Origin: Neisseria dentiae
GTDB taxonomy: Bacteria > Pseudomonadota > Gammaproteobacteria > Burkholderiales > Neisseriaceae
Direction of reading: 5' to 3'
Length of the DNA stretch: 64,000 nucleotides
Assembly (NCBI RefSeq): GCF_024580525.1
Contig: NZ_JANIKQ010000006.1
Coordinates: 62,001 to 126,000 of the forward strand
The position numbers were made by a program, and so were the translations under genes. This document shows positions 41,833 to 50,721 of this stretch, piece by piece. A model generated the notes under the pieces. It searched no databases. It was not told where the DNA came from and worked only from the letters and a program-made list of their open reading frames with translations. The first letter of the stretch is position 1. Each line of letters opens with the position of its first letter.

Positions 41833-42897
41833 CTAACCGATATTGTCGGCCATAGCCACCTGCTCGCTTTCCAGCTTTTTCTCCATCATCACAGCCAGTT
41901 GCGCGGCTACGCCCTGCTCGATTTTCGTCAAACTATCGGCATGGGCTTCGTGGTAGGCCTCTTCCAGCGCAAATGCAAAGCCGGCCGCATCGGTGCCACC
42001 GTGGCTTTTAATCACCACGCCGCGCAGGCCGAGAAAGATGGCGCCGTTGAAGCGGCGGGGATCGAATTTGTTTTTAAAACCTTTCAACGCCGGCATGGAA
42101 ACCAGTGCGGCGGCTTTGGTGAACACATTGGCCTGAAATTCCTGCTTGATGGCGCCGCCCATAAACTTCACCGCGCCTTCTATGGTTTTCAGCACGATAT
42201 TGCCCACGAAGCCGTCGGCCACAATCACATCGACCTTACCGGAAAACACCGCATTGCCTTCCACGTTGCCGACAAAATTCAGATTGCTTGCCTTCAGCAG
42301 CTTAAACGTTTGTTTAACGGTTTCGGTGCCTTTGATGTCTTCCGTGCCCACATTCAGCAAACCCACGCGCGCGCGGCCGTTTTCGGGATAAAGGGCTTGG
42401 TAGAGTTCGCTGCCGATAACGGCAAACTGCATCAATTGCTCTTCGGTGCAATCGACATTGGCGCCCAAATCCAGCATCAAGGTCATGTGGTCGTTGGAAG
42501 ACGGCAGAAATTTGGCAATGGCGGGCCGCTCGATGCCGGGAATGGTTTTCAGCACGAAACGCGCCGTCGCCATCAGTGCGCCGGTATTGCCCGCTGACAC
42601 GGCGGCCTGCGCCAAACCTTCTTTCACTTGGTTGATGGCGATGCGCATCGAAGAGTCTTTTTTGTTTTTCAACGCCAGCTGCGGAGCTTCGTCCATTTCC
42701 ACCACTTGCGAGGCGTGCTGCACGGTGATGCGCTCCATCGGCGCATGGGCGGCGGCCAGCGCGGCTTTCACAAGCGCCTCGTCTCCCACCATAATCAGGT
42801 TCACGTTGCTCTGCCGGTTTAGAAAGGCCACGGCACCGGGAACGGTAACGTTCAATCCGGCATCGCCGCCCATAGCATCAACGGCCAAAGTAATCAT
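41833..42897 (-). CDS. plsX: Phosphate acyltransferase PlsX
   Basis: Makes acyl-phosphate from acyl-ACP, the first step of phospholipid synthesis with PlsY. The 354-residue protein begins ITLAVDAMGGDAGLNVTVPG, the PlsX signature, and has SAGNTGALMATARFVLKTIPG, LMLDLGANVDCTEEQLMQFA and IVADGFVGNIVLKTIEGAVKF. It is on the minus strand downstream of a phosphoribosyltransferase and rpmF. Its usual partners fabH and fabD are present but lie about 4 kb away on the other strand. Confidence 0.98.
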   Translation of the reverse strand: MITLAVDAMGGDAGLNVTVPGAVAFLNRQSNVNLIMVGDEALVKAALAAAHAPMERITVQHASQVVEMDEAPQLALKNKKDSSMRIAINQVKEGLAQAAVSAGNTGALMATARFVLKTIPGIERPAIAKFLPSSNDHMTLMLDLGANVDCTEEQLMQFAVIGSELYQALYPENGRARVGLLNVGTEDIKGTETVKQTFKLLKASNLNFVGNVEGNAVFSGKVDVIVADGFVGNIVLKTIEGAVKFMGGAIKQEFQANVFTKAAALVSMPALKGFKNKFDPRRFNGAIFLGLRGVVIKSHGGTDAAGFAFALEEAYHEAHADSLTKIEQGVAAQLAVMMEKKLESEQVAMADNIG

Positions 42898-42963
42898 TCA
42901 TGTTTCTCCGTATGTTATACAAATGTTTCAGACGGCCTGATGTTCGGCCGCGAAACCTGCCGC

Positions 42964-43494
42964 TCACTCTGCGGCCTGCGCCGCCAGGCGGTTGTGCTCG
43001 TCGATATCTTCGGCATCCCACGGGTAGTTAATCCACCAGTCGGGCACAGTCAACCCGCTGAAATAAGGCATGTTTTCAGGCAGTTTACCTTGTTTTTCTT
43101 TGATTTTCTCATGCAAAACGGCAATGCCCACAGTGCCGAACTGCTCTTTGGCCAACTCGTTGAGGCAGAATTCGAGCGTAACACGGCTGTCGTCCACCTC
43201 GTCCACCACCAGTACGTTTTTACCGCGCAGGGTTTCGGGCATGGGGTCCAGCCATTGGATTTTTTTCACGCCGTCGGTTACCTGGCCTTCGTTATCGCTG
43301 TCGTAATAGGCGGTGGTAACGGCGTAAATCGGGATTTCCAGAAAACAGCGCAGAATCCGTGCGGGGATAAAACCGCCGCCGCCGATGGCTATCATGGCGT
43401 CGTAACGCACGCCCGATGCCTTGATTTTTTCTGCAAGCTGTTTGATAACGCGGTGGATATCGTCGTAGGTGTACCAGACTTTCTTTTTCATCAT
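42964..43494 (-). CDS. Phosphoribosyltransferase family protein
   Basis: A 176-residue type I phosphoribosyltransferase. The PRPP-binding loop is NVLVVDEVDDSRVTLEFCL. AMIAIGGGGFIPARIL forms the first part of the active site and DWWINYPWD the C-terminal base-binding hood. The canonical acidic pair of the loop is present but DDSRVT replaces the usual DTGxT, so the nucleobase is uncertain. Xanthine/guanine salvage is the closest known role. Two adjacent ATGs (43494 and 43491) could start it. It lies between rpmF and plsX, an unusual place. Confidence 0.85.
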   Translation of the reverse strand: MMKKKVWYTYDDIHRVIKQLAEKIKASGVRYDAMIAIGGGGFIPARILRCFLEIPIYAVTTAYYDSDNEGQVTDGVKKIQWLDPMPETLRGKNVLVVDEVDDSRVTLEFCLNELAKEQFGTVGIAVLHEKIKEKQGKLPENMPYFSGLTVPDWWINYPWDAEDIDEHNRLAAQAAE

Positions 43495-43585
43495 ACAGAT
43501 ACCGGCAATGCCGCAGGCTCATACCTTCAAACAAGGTTTCAGACGGCCTGATTTATTGATATGTCAAATCTGCGGCGTTTAACGC

Positions 43586-43628
43586 AAAAAAGCCAGTAAT
43601 TGCGGTTGGAAGGCAATCTTCTGGCTTT
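43586..43628 (-). terminator. Rho-independent terminator of yceD-rpmF
   Basis: AAAGCCAG...ATTGC / GCAAT...CTGGCTTTTTT on the minus strand gives a two-part stem followed by six T, 26 bases after the rpmF stop. Confidence 0.8.
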
Positions 43629-43653
43629 CGTTCATAATCGGGGGCGGTGCGGA

Positions 43654-43833
43654 TTATTCGCCTTTGGCTTTCACCACTTTGCGGCCGCGGTACATGCCGT
43701 TGGGGGAAATGTGGTGCGGGCGGTGCACTTCGCCGGTAGCGCCGTCAACCGACAGGGCGGGCGCAGTCAGGGCATCGTGCGAGCGGTGCATACCGCGGCG
43801 TGAGGGGGATTTTTTGTTTTGTTGAACGGCCAT
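43654..43833 (-). CDS. rpmF: 50S ribosomal protein L32
   Basis: A 59-residue basic protein, [20 protein letters not shown]..., followed by an [17 protein letters not shown] end. The start and the [11 protein letters not shown] segment are diagnostic for L32. AGGAG stands 8 bases before the ATG at 43833. It follows the YceD gene by 35 bases, the order yceD-rpmF that is conserved in many proteobacteria. It lacks the zinc cysteines that some L32 proteins have. Confidence 0.96.
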   Translation of the reverse strand: MAVQQNKKSPSRRGMHRSHDALTAPALSVDGATGEVHRPHHISPNGMYRGRKVVKAKGE

Positions 43834-43868
43834 TTCAAGCTCCTAAAATATAAAACTGTAAAACCGGG

Positions 43869-44372
43869 TCAGCGGCTGCTTTTCAGCCCTGCCAAAACGG
43901 CAAACGGGTTGGGTTTGTCTCGGTTGACCTCTTCGATAACGGCATTGCCGCAGTTTTCATGGCGCGGCGAAAACGGCAGGGCCATCAGGATTTGGTCTTC
44001 CACCAAAGTGCGCACGTCGAGCGTTTCTTCCGCCACCATGCCTTCCAAGTCTTCGTCGGAAAGCATGGCTTCGTCCAAACCGGCTTCGTCGCCGAACAAC
44101 ACGATACGGCCGGTTTCGTTGAAATCGAACGGCATCGGCTGCATACAGCGCTGGCACACCAGCGGCACGCTGCCGGTTACGCCCAAATCGAGAAACAAGC
44201 GCCCGAGACGGTCTTGCCCGCCTTTGAGCGTGAACAACACCTCGGCCTGTTTGTCGGCAAAATATTCGTGCGACCAAACGCGTTCGTCCAACTGGCTCAG
44301 CAAAAATCTGCCTTGCAGGCTCTGCTTTTCGGCGGCGAAAGCGGCGGGGTCAATCAAATTAAGGTCTGACAT
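43869..44372 (-). CDS. YceD (DUF177) family protein, 23S rRNA accumulation protein
   Basis: A 167-residue protein of the YceD family, needed for normal 23S rRNA levels in E. coli and plants. The conserved CxxC is in VPLVCQRCMQPMPFDF, and LVEDQILMALPFSPRHENCGN is the family's C-terminal motif. The tail NPFAVLAGLKSSR is also typical. I start at the ATG at 44372 (MSDLNLIDPAAF); a longer frame overlaps the divergent maf promoter. It is the first gene of yceD-rpmF. Confidence 0.93.
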   Translation of the reverse strand: MSDLNLIDPAAFAAEKQSLQGRFLLSQLDERVWSHEYFADKQAEVLFTLKGGQDRLGRLFLDLGVTGSVPLVCQRCMQPMPFDFNETGRIVLFGDEAGLDEAMLSDEDLEGMVAEETLDVRTLVEDQILMALPFSPRHENCGNAVIEEVNRDKPNPFAVLAGLKSSR

Positions 44373-44382
44373 AAACGGGGTA

Positions 44383-44391
44383 TGATATAAT
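44383..44391 (+). promoter_or_regulatory. Extended -10 promoter of the second maf gene
   Basis: TGATATAAT is a perfect -10 with TGn extension, 33 bases before the ATG at 44424, in the 51-base divergent gap between yceD and maf. Confidence 0.6.
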
Positions 44392-44423
44392 TTCGTTGCT
44401 TTAACGTCAATGTTTTTACACAC

Positions 44424-45014
44424 ATGAATGCAAATCTGCCGCTTATTTTAGGCTCGAGTTCGGTGTTCCGCCAAGCCCAGCTTCAACGCTTGGGCGTTCC
44501 GTTTCAGACGGCCAGCCCCGATTTCGACGAAACGCTCGTGCCCGGCGAAACCGCAGCGCAAACCGCCTTGCGCCTTGCCGTCGGCAAAGCCCGCTCGCTG
44601 GCCGGAAAATTTCCGCGCGCGCTGATTATCGGTGCCGACCAAGTAGCTTGGTGCAAAGGCCGCCAGCTCGGCAAACCGATGAACGTCGCAAACGCACAAC
44701 AGATGCTGGCGCAATTGAGCGGGCAGCGTATCGAGTTTTACAGCGCGCTGTGCCTGCTCAACACCGTTTCAGACGGCCTGCACGCCCACGTTGATAAAAC
44801 CGTGGTTACCATGCGCGCACTAACCGACGGGCAAATCCACCGTTATCTGGAACGCGAACCCGACGCCGTTTACTGCGCCGGCGCGGCCAAAAGCGAAGGC
44901 TTGGGCGCGGCGCTGCTGGAACGGATAGACAGCACCGATCCCAACGCCCTGATCGGTCTGCCGGTTTTCAAACTGGTGGAGTTTTTGGCGGCGGAAGGTG
45001 TGGAAGTTATTTAA
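44424..45014 (+). CDS. Maf family m7GTP-type pyrophosphatase (YceF type)
   Basis: A 196-residue Maf protein. It begins LPLILGSSSVFRQAQLQRLG, has the catalytic aspartate in ALIIGADQVAWCKGRQLGKP, and YCAGAAKSEGLGAALLERIDSTDPNALIGLP in the C-terminal half. The GADQVA and DxxxLIGLP motifs put it on the YceF branch that acts on 7-methyl-GTP. It is divergent from yceD-rpmF, the same neighbours YceF has in E. coli. Two DUS copies lie within the gene (44503 and 44766). Confidence 0.93.
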   Translation: MNANLPLILGSSSVFRQAQLQRLGVPFQTASPDFDETLVPGETAAQTALRLAVGKARSLAGKFPRALIIGADQVAWCKGRQLGKPMNVANAQQMLAQLSGQRIEFYSALCLLNTVSDGLHAHVDKTVVTMRALTDGQIHRYLEREPDAVYCAGAAKSEGLGAALLERIDSTDPNALIGLPVFKLVEFLAAEGVEVI

Positions 45015-45025
45015 CAACAACAATC

Positions 45026-45073
45026 AGGCCGTCTGAAAATACTCTATTAAGCAGTTCGTTTTTCAGACGGCCT
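45026..45073 (+). terminator. Inverted DUS-pair terminator after the second maf gene
   Basis: AGGCCGTCTGAAAA and TTTTTCAGACGGCC face each other with a 20-base loop, just after the stop. Confidence 0.75.
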
Positions 45074-45118
45074 TAACAAATCAACCGTTTTACCAATAAT
45101 ACAAATACGCCCGAAACC

Positions 45119-45829
45119 ATGCCTGCCATTCTCTATCTCATTCCCACCCCGCTCGGCGCGCCCGACACGCCCTGCCTGCTGCCGCACGAACAGGCGCAAA
45201 TCATCGGTTTGACCGATTTCGTAGTCGAAGCCGAAAAAACCGCCCGCACCCACCTGAAACATTTGGGCATTACCACGCCGATACGCGAACTGAACCTGCA
45301 AACGCTCAACGAACACACCGACATCAAAACCCTGCCCGATTTGCTCAAACCGCTGCAAGAAGGCCGCAGCATGGGCATAGTCAGCGAAGCCGGCTGCCCC
45401 ACCGTGGCCGACCCCGGCGCCAATCTGGTGGCGCTGGCGCACGAGCACGGCTTTGAAGTGCGACCCTTGATCGGTCCGTCCAGCCTGCTGCTGGCTCTGA
45501 TGGCGTCGGGTGCCAACGGCCAGAATTTTGCATTCAAAGGCTACCTGCCGTCTGAAAAAAGCGAACGCATCCAAGCTTTAAAGGCATTGGAACAGCGTTC
45601 CCGCCAGCATAACGAAACCCAGCTGTTTATCGAAACGCCCTACCGCAACGACGCCCTGCTGGCCGATGCCGTCGAAACACTCTCCCCCGCCACCCGCCTA
45701 TGCACCGCCAGCGATTTAACGCTGCCTTCGCAAACTATCATCAGCCAAACCGTGTCCGGCTGGCGCAAAAGCGGGCCACTGCCCAATCTGAAAAAACGCC
45801 CCACCATATTTGTTGTGCACGCCGCCTGA
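45119..45829 (+). CDS. SAM-dependent methyltransferase, RsmI-like (tetrapyrrole methylase fold)
   Basis: A 236-residue protein with the tetrapyrrole-methylase fold. It starts ILYLIPTPLGAPDTPCLLP, corresponding to the LYLVATPIGNLxD start of RsmI. SMGIVSEAGCPTVADPGANLVALA and IGPSSLLLALMASGANGQNFAFKGYLP are the cofactor and core motifs. RsmI methylates the ribose of C1402 in 16S rRNA, but this protein is shorter and diverged at the first motif, so it is likely the RsmI-like paralogue known beside true RsmI in Neisseria. A partial DUS in frame codes LPSEKS. Confidence 0.85.
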   Translation: MPAILYLIPTPLGAPDTPCLLPHEQAQIIGLTDFVVEAEKTARTHLKHLGITTPIRELNLQTLNEHTDIKTLPDLLKPLQEGRSMGIVSEAGCPTVADPGANLVALAHEHGFEVRPLIGPSSLLLALMASGANGQNFAFKGYLPSEKSERIQALKALEQRSRQHNETQLFIETPYRNDALLADAVETLSPATRLCTASDLTLPSQTIISQTVSGWRKSGPLPNLKKRPTIFVVHAA

Positions 45830-45898
45830 CTTCCGCCCGCAATCACAACGGCAAAAGCGGCTGCCGGCAAAGCGCCCGTTAATTTTCGCCGCCCTATC

Positions 45899-45927
45899 TT
45901 GCCAAACGGAAATTCTTTACCTATAAT
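45899..45927 (+). promoter_or_regulatory. Promoter of the tRNA-Pro gene
   Basis: TTGCCA (45899-45904) and TATAAT (45922-45927) are spaced by 17 bases. Transcription would start near 45934, just before the tRNA at 45940. Confidence 0.75.
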
Positions 45928-45939
45928 GCGCAGCTTATT

Positions 45940-46016
<77 letters not shown>

Positions 46017-46024
46017 CAATAATT

Positions 46025-46060
46025 CAGGCAGCTTTGATGATTCAAAGCTGCCTGTTTTCT
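46025..46060 (+). terminator. Terminator of the tRNA-Pro gene, built from AGCTGCCTGAA-like arms
   Basis: CAGGCAGCTTTGA / TCAAAGCTGCCTG followed by TTTTCTTTAT. The left arm, read inversely, is AAGCTGCCTGAA, one base off the Simonsiella-type DUS as I recall it, not the local AG-DUS. Confidence 0.8.
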
Positions 46061-46218
46061 TTATGTTTGGCTTTATTTGCAACACCGGCGGCCGCCGAAA
46101 CCTTTGCCAAACCGCCGTTATCCGAAGCCTCCCGCCACCCCTGCGATTAATATTTGGGAAAATCGGGCGGATTATCTTACAATAGCCGTTATCCCCAAAC
46201 CATCATAAAGGCGTTACC

Positions 46219-47184
46219 ATGCAGTATGCCAAGATTCTCGGCACGGGCAGCTATTTGCCCGCCAACCGCGTAAGCAACGATGATTTAGCCAAAAAAATCG
46301 ATACTTCCGACGAATGGATTACCACGCGCACCGGTATCAAATTCCGCCATATCGCCGACGATAACGAGAAAACCAGCGATTTGGCCGTTGCCGCCGCGCG
46401 CAATGCCTTGGCAAGCGCCAACCTGCCCGCCGAAGAGCTTGACCTGATTATCGTTGCCACTTCAACGCCCGATATGATTTTCCCTTCCACCGCCACCATC
46501 GTGCAGCAGAAACTCGGCATCGGCAGCAGCGGCTGCCCCGCTTTCGACGTGCAGGCCGTGTGCGCGGGTTTTATGTATGCCATCACCACCGCCAACGCCT
46601 ATATCAGAAGCGGCATGGCCAAAAACGTGCTGGTCATCGGCGCGGAAACCTTCAGCCGCATTCTCGACTGGAACGACCGCACCACCTGCGTGCTGTTCGG
46701 CGACGGCGCAGGAGCAGTGGTATTGGGCGCATCCGACGAACCGGGCATCATCCACAGCAAACTGCAAGCCGACGGCGACTATCTCGACCTGCTCAAAACC
46801 CCGGGCCAAGTGGTAAACGGCCAGGTTTGGGGTACACCCTTCCTAACCATGGACGGCCCCGGCGTATTCAAATTCGCCGTAAAAATGCTGGCGAAAGTGG
46901 CCGACGAAGTGATTACCGAAGCGGGCTACACCGCCGATCAGATCGACTGGATCGTGCCGCACCAGGCCAACAAACGCATTATCGAAAGCACCGCCAAACA
47001 TTTGGGGCTGAGCATGGAAAAAGTAGTGTTAACCGTGCAGGAACACGGCAACACCTCCGCAGCGTCCATTCCGCTCGCCTTAGACAGCGGCATACGCAGC
47101 GGCCAAATCAGCCGCGGCCAGCACCTGCTGCTTGAAGGCATCGGCGGCGGCTTCGCTTGGGGCGCGGTGCTGTTGAAATACTAA
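46219..47184 (+). CDS. fabH: 3-oxoacyl-ACP synthase III (beta-ketoacyl-ACP synthase III)
   Basis: Starts fatty acid chains by joining acetyl-CoA and malonyl-ACP. The 321-residue protein has the initial motif [20 protein letters not shown], the active-site cysteine in [17 protein letters not shown], the histidine motif [14 protein letters not shown], and the asparagine in [14 protein letters not shown]. It ends with a normal [13 protein letters not shown] tail. It is followed, after a DUS hairpin and an unrelated gene, by fabD. plsX is not adjacent but 3.3 kb upstream on the other strand. Confidence 0.98.
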   Translation: MQYAKILGTGSYLPANRVSNDDLAKKIDTSDEWITTRTGIKFRHIADDNEKTSDLAVAAARNALASANLPAEELDLIIVATSTPDMIFPSTATIVQQKLGIGSSGCPAFDVQAVCAGFMYAITTANAYIRSGMAKNVLVIGAETFSRILDWNDRTTCVLFGDGAGAVVLGASDEPGIIHSKLQADGDYLDLLKTPGQVVNGQVWGTPFLTMDGPGVFKFAVKMLAKVADEVITEAGYTADQIDWIVPHQANKRIIESTAKHLGLSMEKVVLTVQEHGNTSAASIPLALDSGIRSGQISRGQHLLLEGIGGGFAWGAVLLKY

Positions 47185-47226
47185 CCGTTTGAAAACAACG
47201 CACACCATTTAAAAAAAACAACATTC

Positions 47227-47270
47227 AGGCCGTCTGAAACACAGCAAACCGAAGTATTTTCAGACGGCCA
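47227..47270 (+). terminator. Facing DUS pair after fabH
   Basis: AGGCCGTCTGAAA and TTTTCAGACGGCC face each other with a 17-base loop, 43 bases after the fabH stop. There is no T run after it, so termination may be partial. Confidence 0.65.
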
Positions 47271-47366
47271 AATAAAATAAAACCGAATAAAACAACGACG
47301 GCCAACCGCAGAGCAGGGGAAGCTCTCCCGGCCGCCCAACCATAACTCACCAAATACATTACGAAA

Positions 47367-48623
47367 ATGACTAAAAAAATACATTACGGCACAGTAACGC
47401 ACTGGTTCGCCGAGCTGCAACGCGGCTCGGTAGTTTCCGACGATCACGGCACGCAGCGGATTCTGCTCGAAGCCTCGTCTTTAAGCCGGCACTACCCCCG
47501 TCCGAAAAGCGGCGACCGCATCAGTTTCTGCCTGCATCAAGACGCCAAAAACCGCTTATGCGCAGAAAATGTGTCACCGCTGCCGCCCTTAAAGGAAAAC
47601 GAACGGGTGGAAGTCACGCTCACCGAATGGAACTTCCAGCAAAACGGCGGCTACGGCATCCACCAGGTGCAGCGCAGTTCCCCGATTTTTATTTTGGGGC
47701 AGTTTTTAAACGACCAAACCCGTATTCCCGAAACCGGCGAAGTTTTGGAAGGCAGGCTGGTCAAACACAGCAACGGCCAATGGCTTTTGGTGGAAGCCGA
47801 TATTATCGGCAGGCCGTCTGAAACCGCACCGGATACGGCACAGCAACCCGCCACCATTATCGCCGAAGAACAGCTGCAAACCGAAACCGGCCGTGCCGAC
47901 AGCCCGCAAATCTCCGGCGGCACCGATACCGTGCAACACGGCACCGCCGGCTCCGACACGCCCGCCCTGCCCGCCAACCGTGTTTTAAACGGCGAAATCA
48001 TCAGTTGGGACGACGAGAAAGGCTACGGTTTCATCCGCACCGCAAAAAAACAAAGCGTGTTTTTCCACATTTCTGCGTTCCACTACACATCGCAGCGGCC
48101 GCAGGCCGGGCAGCAGGTGAGCTTCTACTGCAACCGCCCCGTCGGCAGCGAACCGCAGAAAGCCCTGAAAGTGGTGTTGAGCGGCCACGAAGCCTCGTTG
48201 TTTTCCGACCGCCCCTACGATTACCACGAGCTGAACCTGAATATGCGCAAATTTTTGTGTTACGGACTGAGCGGAACGGTTTACCTGCTGGCCGTCAACC
48301 ATTATTCCACCAAACTGGCCGTTTTTTACCTGCTTGCCAGCGCTGCCGCCTTCTGGCTTTACCGCAGCGACAAGCAAACCGCCGTTACCCAAGCCGGCAA
48401 AACAGGTTATCTGGGGCGCGTGCCTGAGAAAAAACTGCACCAAATCGGCCTGATCGGCGGCTGGCCGGGCGCGCTTTTGGCACGCGGCGCCTTCAACCAC
48501 AAAACCGGCAAAGCATCGTTTATCCGCGTTTTCTGGCTGGTGGCGGCAATCAATATTGCCATCACCTATGCGCTGCTGATACATTATGCCGATAATCCGC
48601 TTGCTTCATTGTTAAAAAACTAA
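47367..48623 (+). CDS. Cold-shock-domain protein fused to DUF1294 membrane domain
   Basis: A 418-residue multidomain protein. Residues 205-270 are a cold-shock (CSD) domain with the RNA-binding strands GEIISWDDEKGYGFIR and SVFFHISAFH. Residues 5-70 (YGTVTHWFAELQRGSVVSDD) look like a second, degenerate CSD. Residues 140-205 are a Gln/Thr/Ala-rich linker with a DUS-coded RPSET. Residues 290-415 contain four membrane segments of the DUF1294 type, with KLHQIGLIGGWPGALLARGAFNHKTGKASF as hallmark. The CSD would face the cytoplasm. It starts at the ATG at 47367 and lies nine bases before fabD. Function is unknown. Confidence 0.85.
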   Translation: MTKKIHYGTVTHWFAELQRGSVVSDDHGTQRILLEASSLSRHYPRPKSGDRISFCLHQDAKNRLCAENVSPLPPLKENERVEVTLTEWNFQQNGGYGIHQVQRSSPIFILGQFLNDQTRIPETGEVLEGRLVKHSNGQWLLVEADIIGRPSETAPDTAQQPATIIAEEQLQTETGRADSPQISGGTDTVQHGTAGSDTPALPANRVLNGEIISWDDEKGYGFIRTAKKQSVFFHISAFHYTSQRPQAGQQVSFYCNRPVGSEPQKALKVVLSGHEASLFSDRPYDYHELNLNMRKFLCYGLSGTVYLLAVNHYSTKLAVFYLLASAAAFWLYRSDKQTAVTQAGKTGYLGRVPEKKLHQIGLIGGWPGALLARGAFNHKTGKASFIRVFWLVAAINIAITYALLIHYADNPLASLLKN

Positions 48624-48632
48624 AGGATTGCC

Positions 48633-49562
48633 ATGTCTTTCGCATTTTTCTTTCCCGGCCAAGGTTCGCAGAGCCTCGGCATGATGAACGGTTTCGACGG
48701 CACCGCCGTTGTGAAAGCCACTTTCGACGAAGCCTCCGCCGTGCTCGGCCGGGATTTGTGGGCGATGATTAACGGCGACGATGCCGCCCCCATCAACGAA
48801 ACCGTCAACACCCAGCCGCTGATGCTGGCCGCCGGCGTGGCCACTTACCGCGCCTATCTCGAAGCAGGCGGCAAAGTTCCCGTCGTAGCAGCCGGGCACA
48901 GCCTGGGCGAATACACCGCATTGGTGGTTGCGGGTGCACTGGATTTTGCCGATGCCGTCAAACTCGTGCGACTGCGCGCCGAGCTGATGCAAAGCGCCGT
49001 GCCGCAAGGCGAAGGGGCGATGGCCGCCATTTTGGGGCTGGACGATGATGTGGTGCGCGAAGTTTGCACCGAAGCCGCCCAAGGCAGCGTGGTGGAAGCC
49101 GTCAACTTCAACTCGCCCGGCCAAGTGGTGATTGCCGGTGCCGCCGCTGCGGTTGACCGCGCAATGGAACTCGCCAAAGAAAAAGGCGCCAAACGCGCCC
49201 TGCCACTGCCTGTTTCGGTGCCCTCGCATTGCAGCCTGATGAAGCCTGCCGCCGAAAAACTGGCCGAAGCATTGAAAAACGTGGTGATCAAAACACCGCA
49301 AATCCGCGTGATCCACAATGCCGACGTGGCCGCCTACGACGATGCCGAAAAAATCAAAGACGCCTTGGTGCGCCAACTTTACAGCCCCGTGCGCTGGACC
49401 GAAACCGTCAACGCGCTGGTTGCCGAAGGCATTACCCGATCCGCAGAATGCGGCCCCGGCAAAGTATTGGCGGGTTTGGCCAAACGTATCAACAAAGAAG
49501 CCTCGTGCAGCGCGTTGACCAATGCCGCGCAAGTGGCCGCTTTTATCGAATCACACGCCTGA
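48633..49562 (+). CDS. fabD: Malonyl-CoA:ACP transacylase
   Basis: Loads malonyl groups on acyl carrier protein. The 309-residue protein begins FAFFFPGQGSQSLGMMNGF, has the nucleophile serine in VVAAGHSLGEYTALVVAGAL and the catalytic histidine in LPVSVPSHCSLMKPAA, and ends with a typical helical tail. AAGGA precedes the ATG nine bases after the CSD/DUF1294 gene, so the two are co-transcribed. fabH lies upstream of that gene. Confidence 0.98.
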   Translation: MSFAFFFPGQGSQSLGMMNGFDGTAVVKATFDEASAVLGRDLWAMINGDDAAPINETVNTQPLMLAAGVATYRAYLEAGGKVPVVAAGHSLGEYTALVVAGALDFADAVKLVRLRAELMQSAVPQGEGAMAAILGLDDDVVREVCTEAAQGSVVEAVNFNSPGQVVIAGAAAAVDRAMELAKEKGAKRALPLPVSVPSHCSLMKPAAEKLAEALKNVVIKTPQIRVIHNADVAAYDDAEKIKDALVRQLYSPVRWTETVNALVAEGITRSAECGPGKVLAGLAKRINKEASCSALTNAAQVAAFIESHA

Positions 49563-49627
49563 CAACGGAACTTTTCAGACGGCATGAAACACTAATGCCG
49601 TTTGGAAATCCGACAACCTCTTCCATC

Positions 49628-50641
49628 ATGAGTAAAACCGTTATTTTGGCTGTGCCTTATATGTACGGCTTGGATCAATGTATCGAGAAAAACCTGCGTT
49701 ACCACGGTTTCGATGTCATTAATCTGTGTTATGACGACCGGGATTCCTACTACCCGCACCTGGGCAGCCGGCTGGCCGCGCTTTATCACAAAAAAATCAC
49801 TAAAAACCAAGACTATAAGAAAAAGCTGAAGTTTTCGCGCTTTCAAAACGAAATCAACCGCAAACTCGCCGCGCTGGGCGGAGAAAAAGCCGGCTTCGCC
49901 CTGTGCATACGCGCCAATATCTACCCCAAAGCCATCATTAAAAAAATCCGCGAGCATTCCGCCTTCTGCATCAACTACCAATGGGACGGCATCGGCCGCT
50001 TTCCCGACATCATCGACTACCTGCCCTATTTCGACCGCTGTTTCGTGTTCGATAAAAACGATGTGGCCAAATATCCCCAATACCGTTTCGAAGCAGCCAC
50101 CAATTTTTATTTCGACTTTCCGGTCGAAACCGAAAACGGCAGCAACGGCCTGTATTTTCTCGGCGGTTACGAAAGCAACCGCGCCGTCGATACCAAATGC
50201 TTTATCGAAGAAGCACGCCGTCTGAAACTGCCGCTGGATTTCCATATCTACTGCAAAGACCAGCGTGCCCGCAAAGCCTTCGGCACCGAAGGCATCACCT
50301 ATCTCAACCGTTCCACCGTGCTGAGTTTCGAGCAAAACCTGCAAAAAGTATGCGGCAGCCGTGCCGTGGTCGATTTTGTCCAATTCGACCACTACGGCCT
50401 GTCGTTCCGGATTTTCGACGCCCTGTGTTTCGATAAAAAGCTGATCACCAACAACCAAACCGTTACCGGCTACGATTTCTACCACCCCGACAATATTTTC
50501 GTGTGGAACGGCACAAACCTCGACGGGCTGGCAGACTTTCTCAACAAACCCTACGTTGCGTTGGATCTCGAAATCAAACGATATTATTCGTTCGGAAGCT
50601 GGATACAGCGCGCATTTGCGCCCACCGCCGCACTGCCGTAA
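49628..50641 (+). CDS. Putative glycosyltransferase-like protein A of a tandem pair
   Basis: A 337-residue protein with an alternating alpha/beta pattern like a GT-B fold. It starts TVILAVPYMYGLDQCIEKNL and then RYHGFDVINLCYDD, suggesting a first Rossmann half. FCINYQWDGIGRFPDIIDYLPYFDRCFVFD and the later GLSFRIFDALCFDKKLITNN, YDFYHPDNIFVW are shared with the following gene. The GLSFRxFxAL/KKLIT part resembles the C-terminal nucleotide-sugar region of CgeB-type transferases. No signal or membrane segment. A lipooligosaccharide or glycan role is possible, but no donor motif is certain. I start at the ATG at 49628. Confidence 0.65.
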   Translation: MSKTVILAVPYMYGLDQCIEKNLRYHGFDVINLCYDDRDSYYPHLGSRLAALYHKKITKNQDYKKKLKFSRFQNEINRKLAALGGEKAGFALCIRANIYPKAIIKKIREHSAFCINYQWDGIGRFPDIIDYLPYFDRCFVFDKNDVAKYPQYRFEAATNFYFDFPVETENGSNGLYFLGGYESNRAVDTKCFIEEARRLKLPLDFHIYCKDQRARKAFGTEGITYLNRSTVLSFEQNLQKVCGSRAVVDFVQFDHYGLSFRIFDALCFDKKLITNNQTVTGYDFYHPDNIFVWNGTNLDGLADFLNKPYVALDLEIKRYYSFGSWIQRAFAPTAALP

Positions 50642-50721
50642 ACCTTTGCCCCGCGCCGTTTTCAGACGGCCTCCATCCCGATACCGGGCCGTCTGAAACC
50701 CATCAAACCAAAGCCGCCGCC

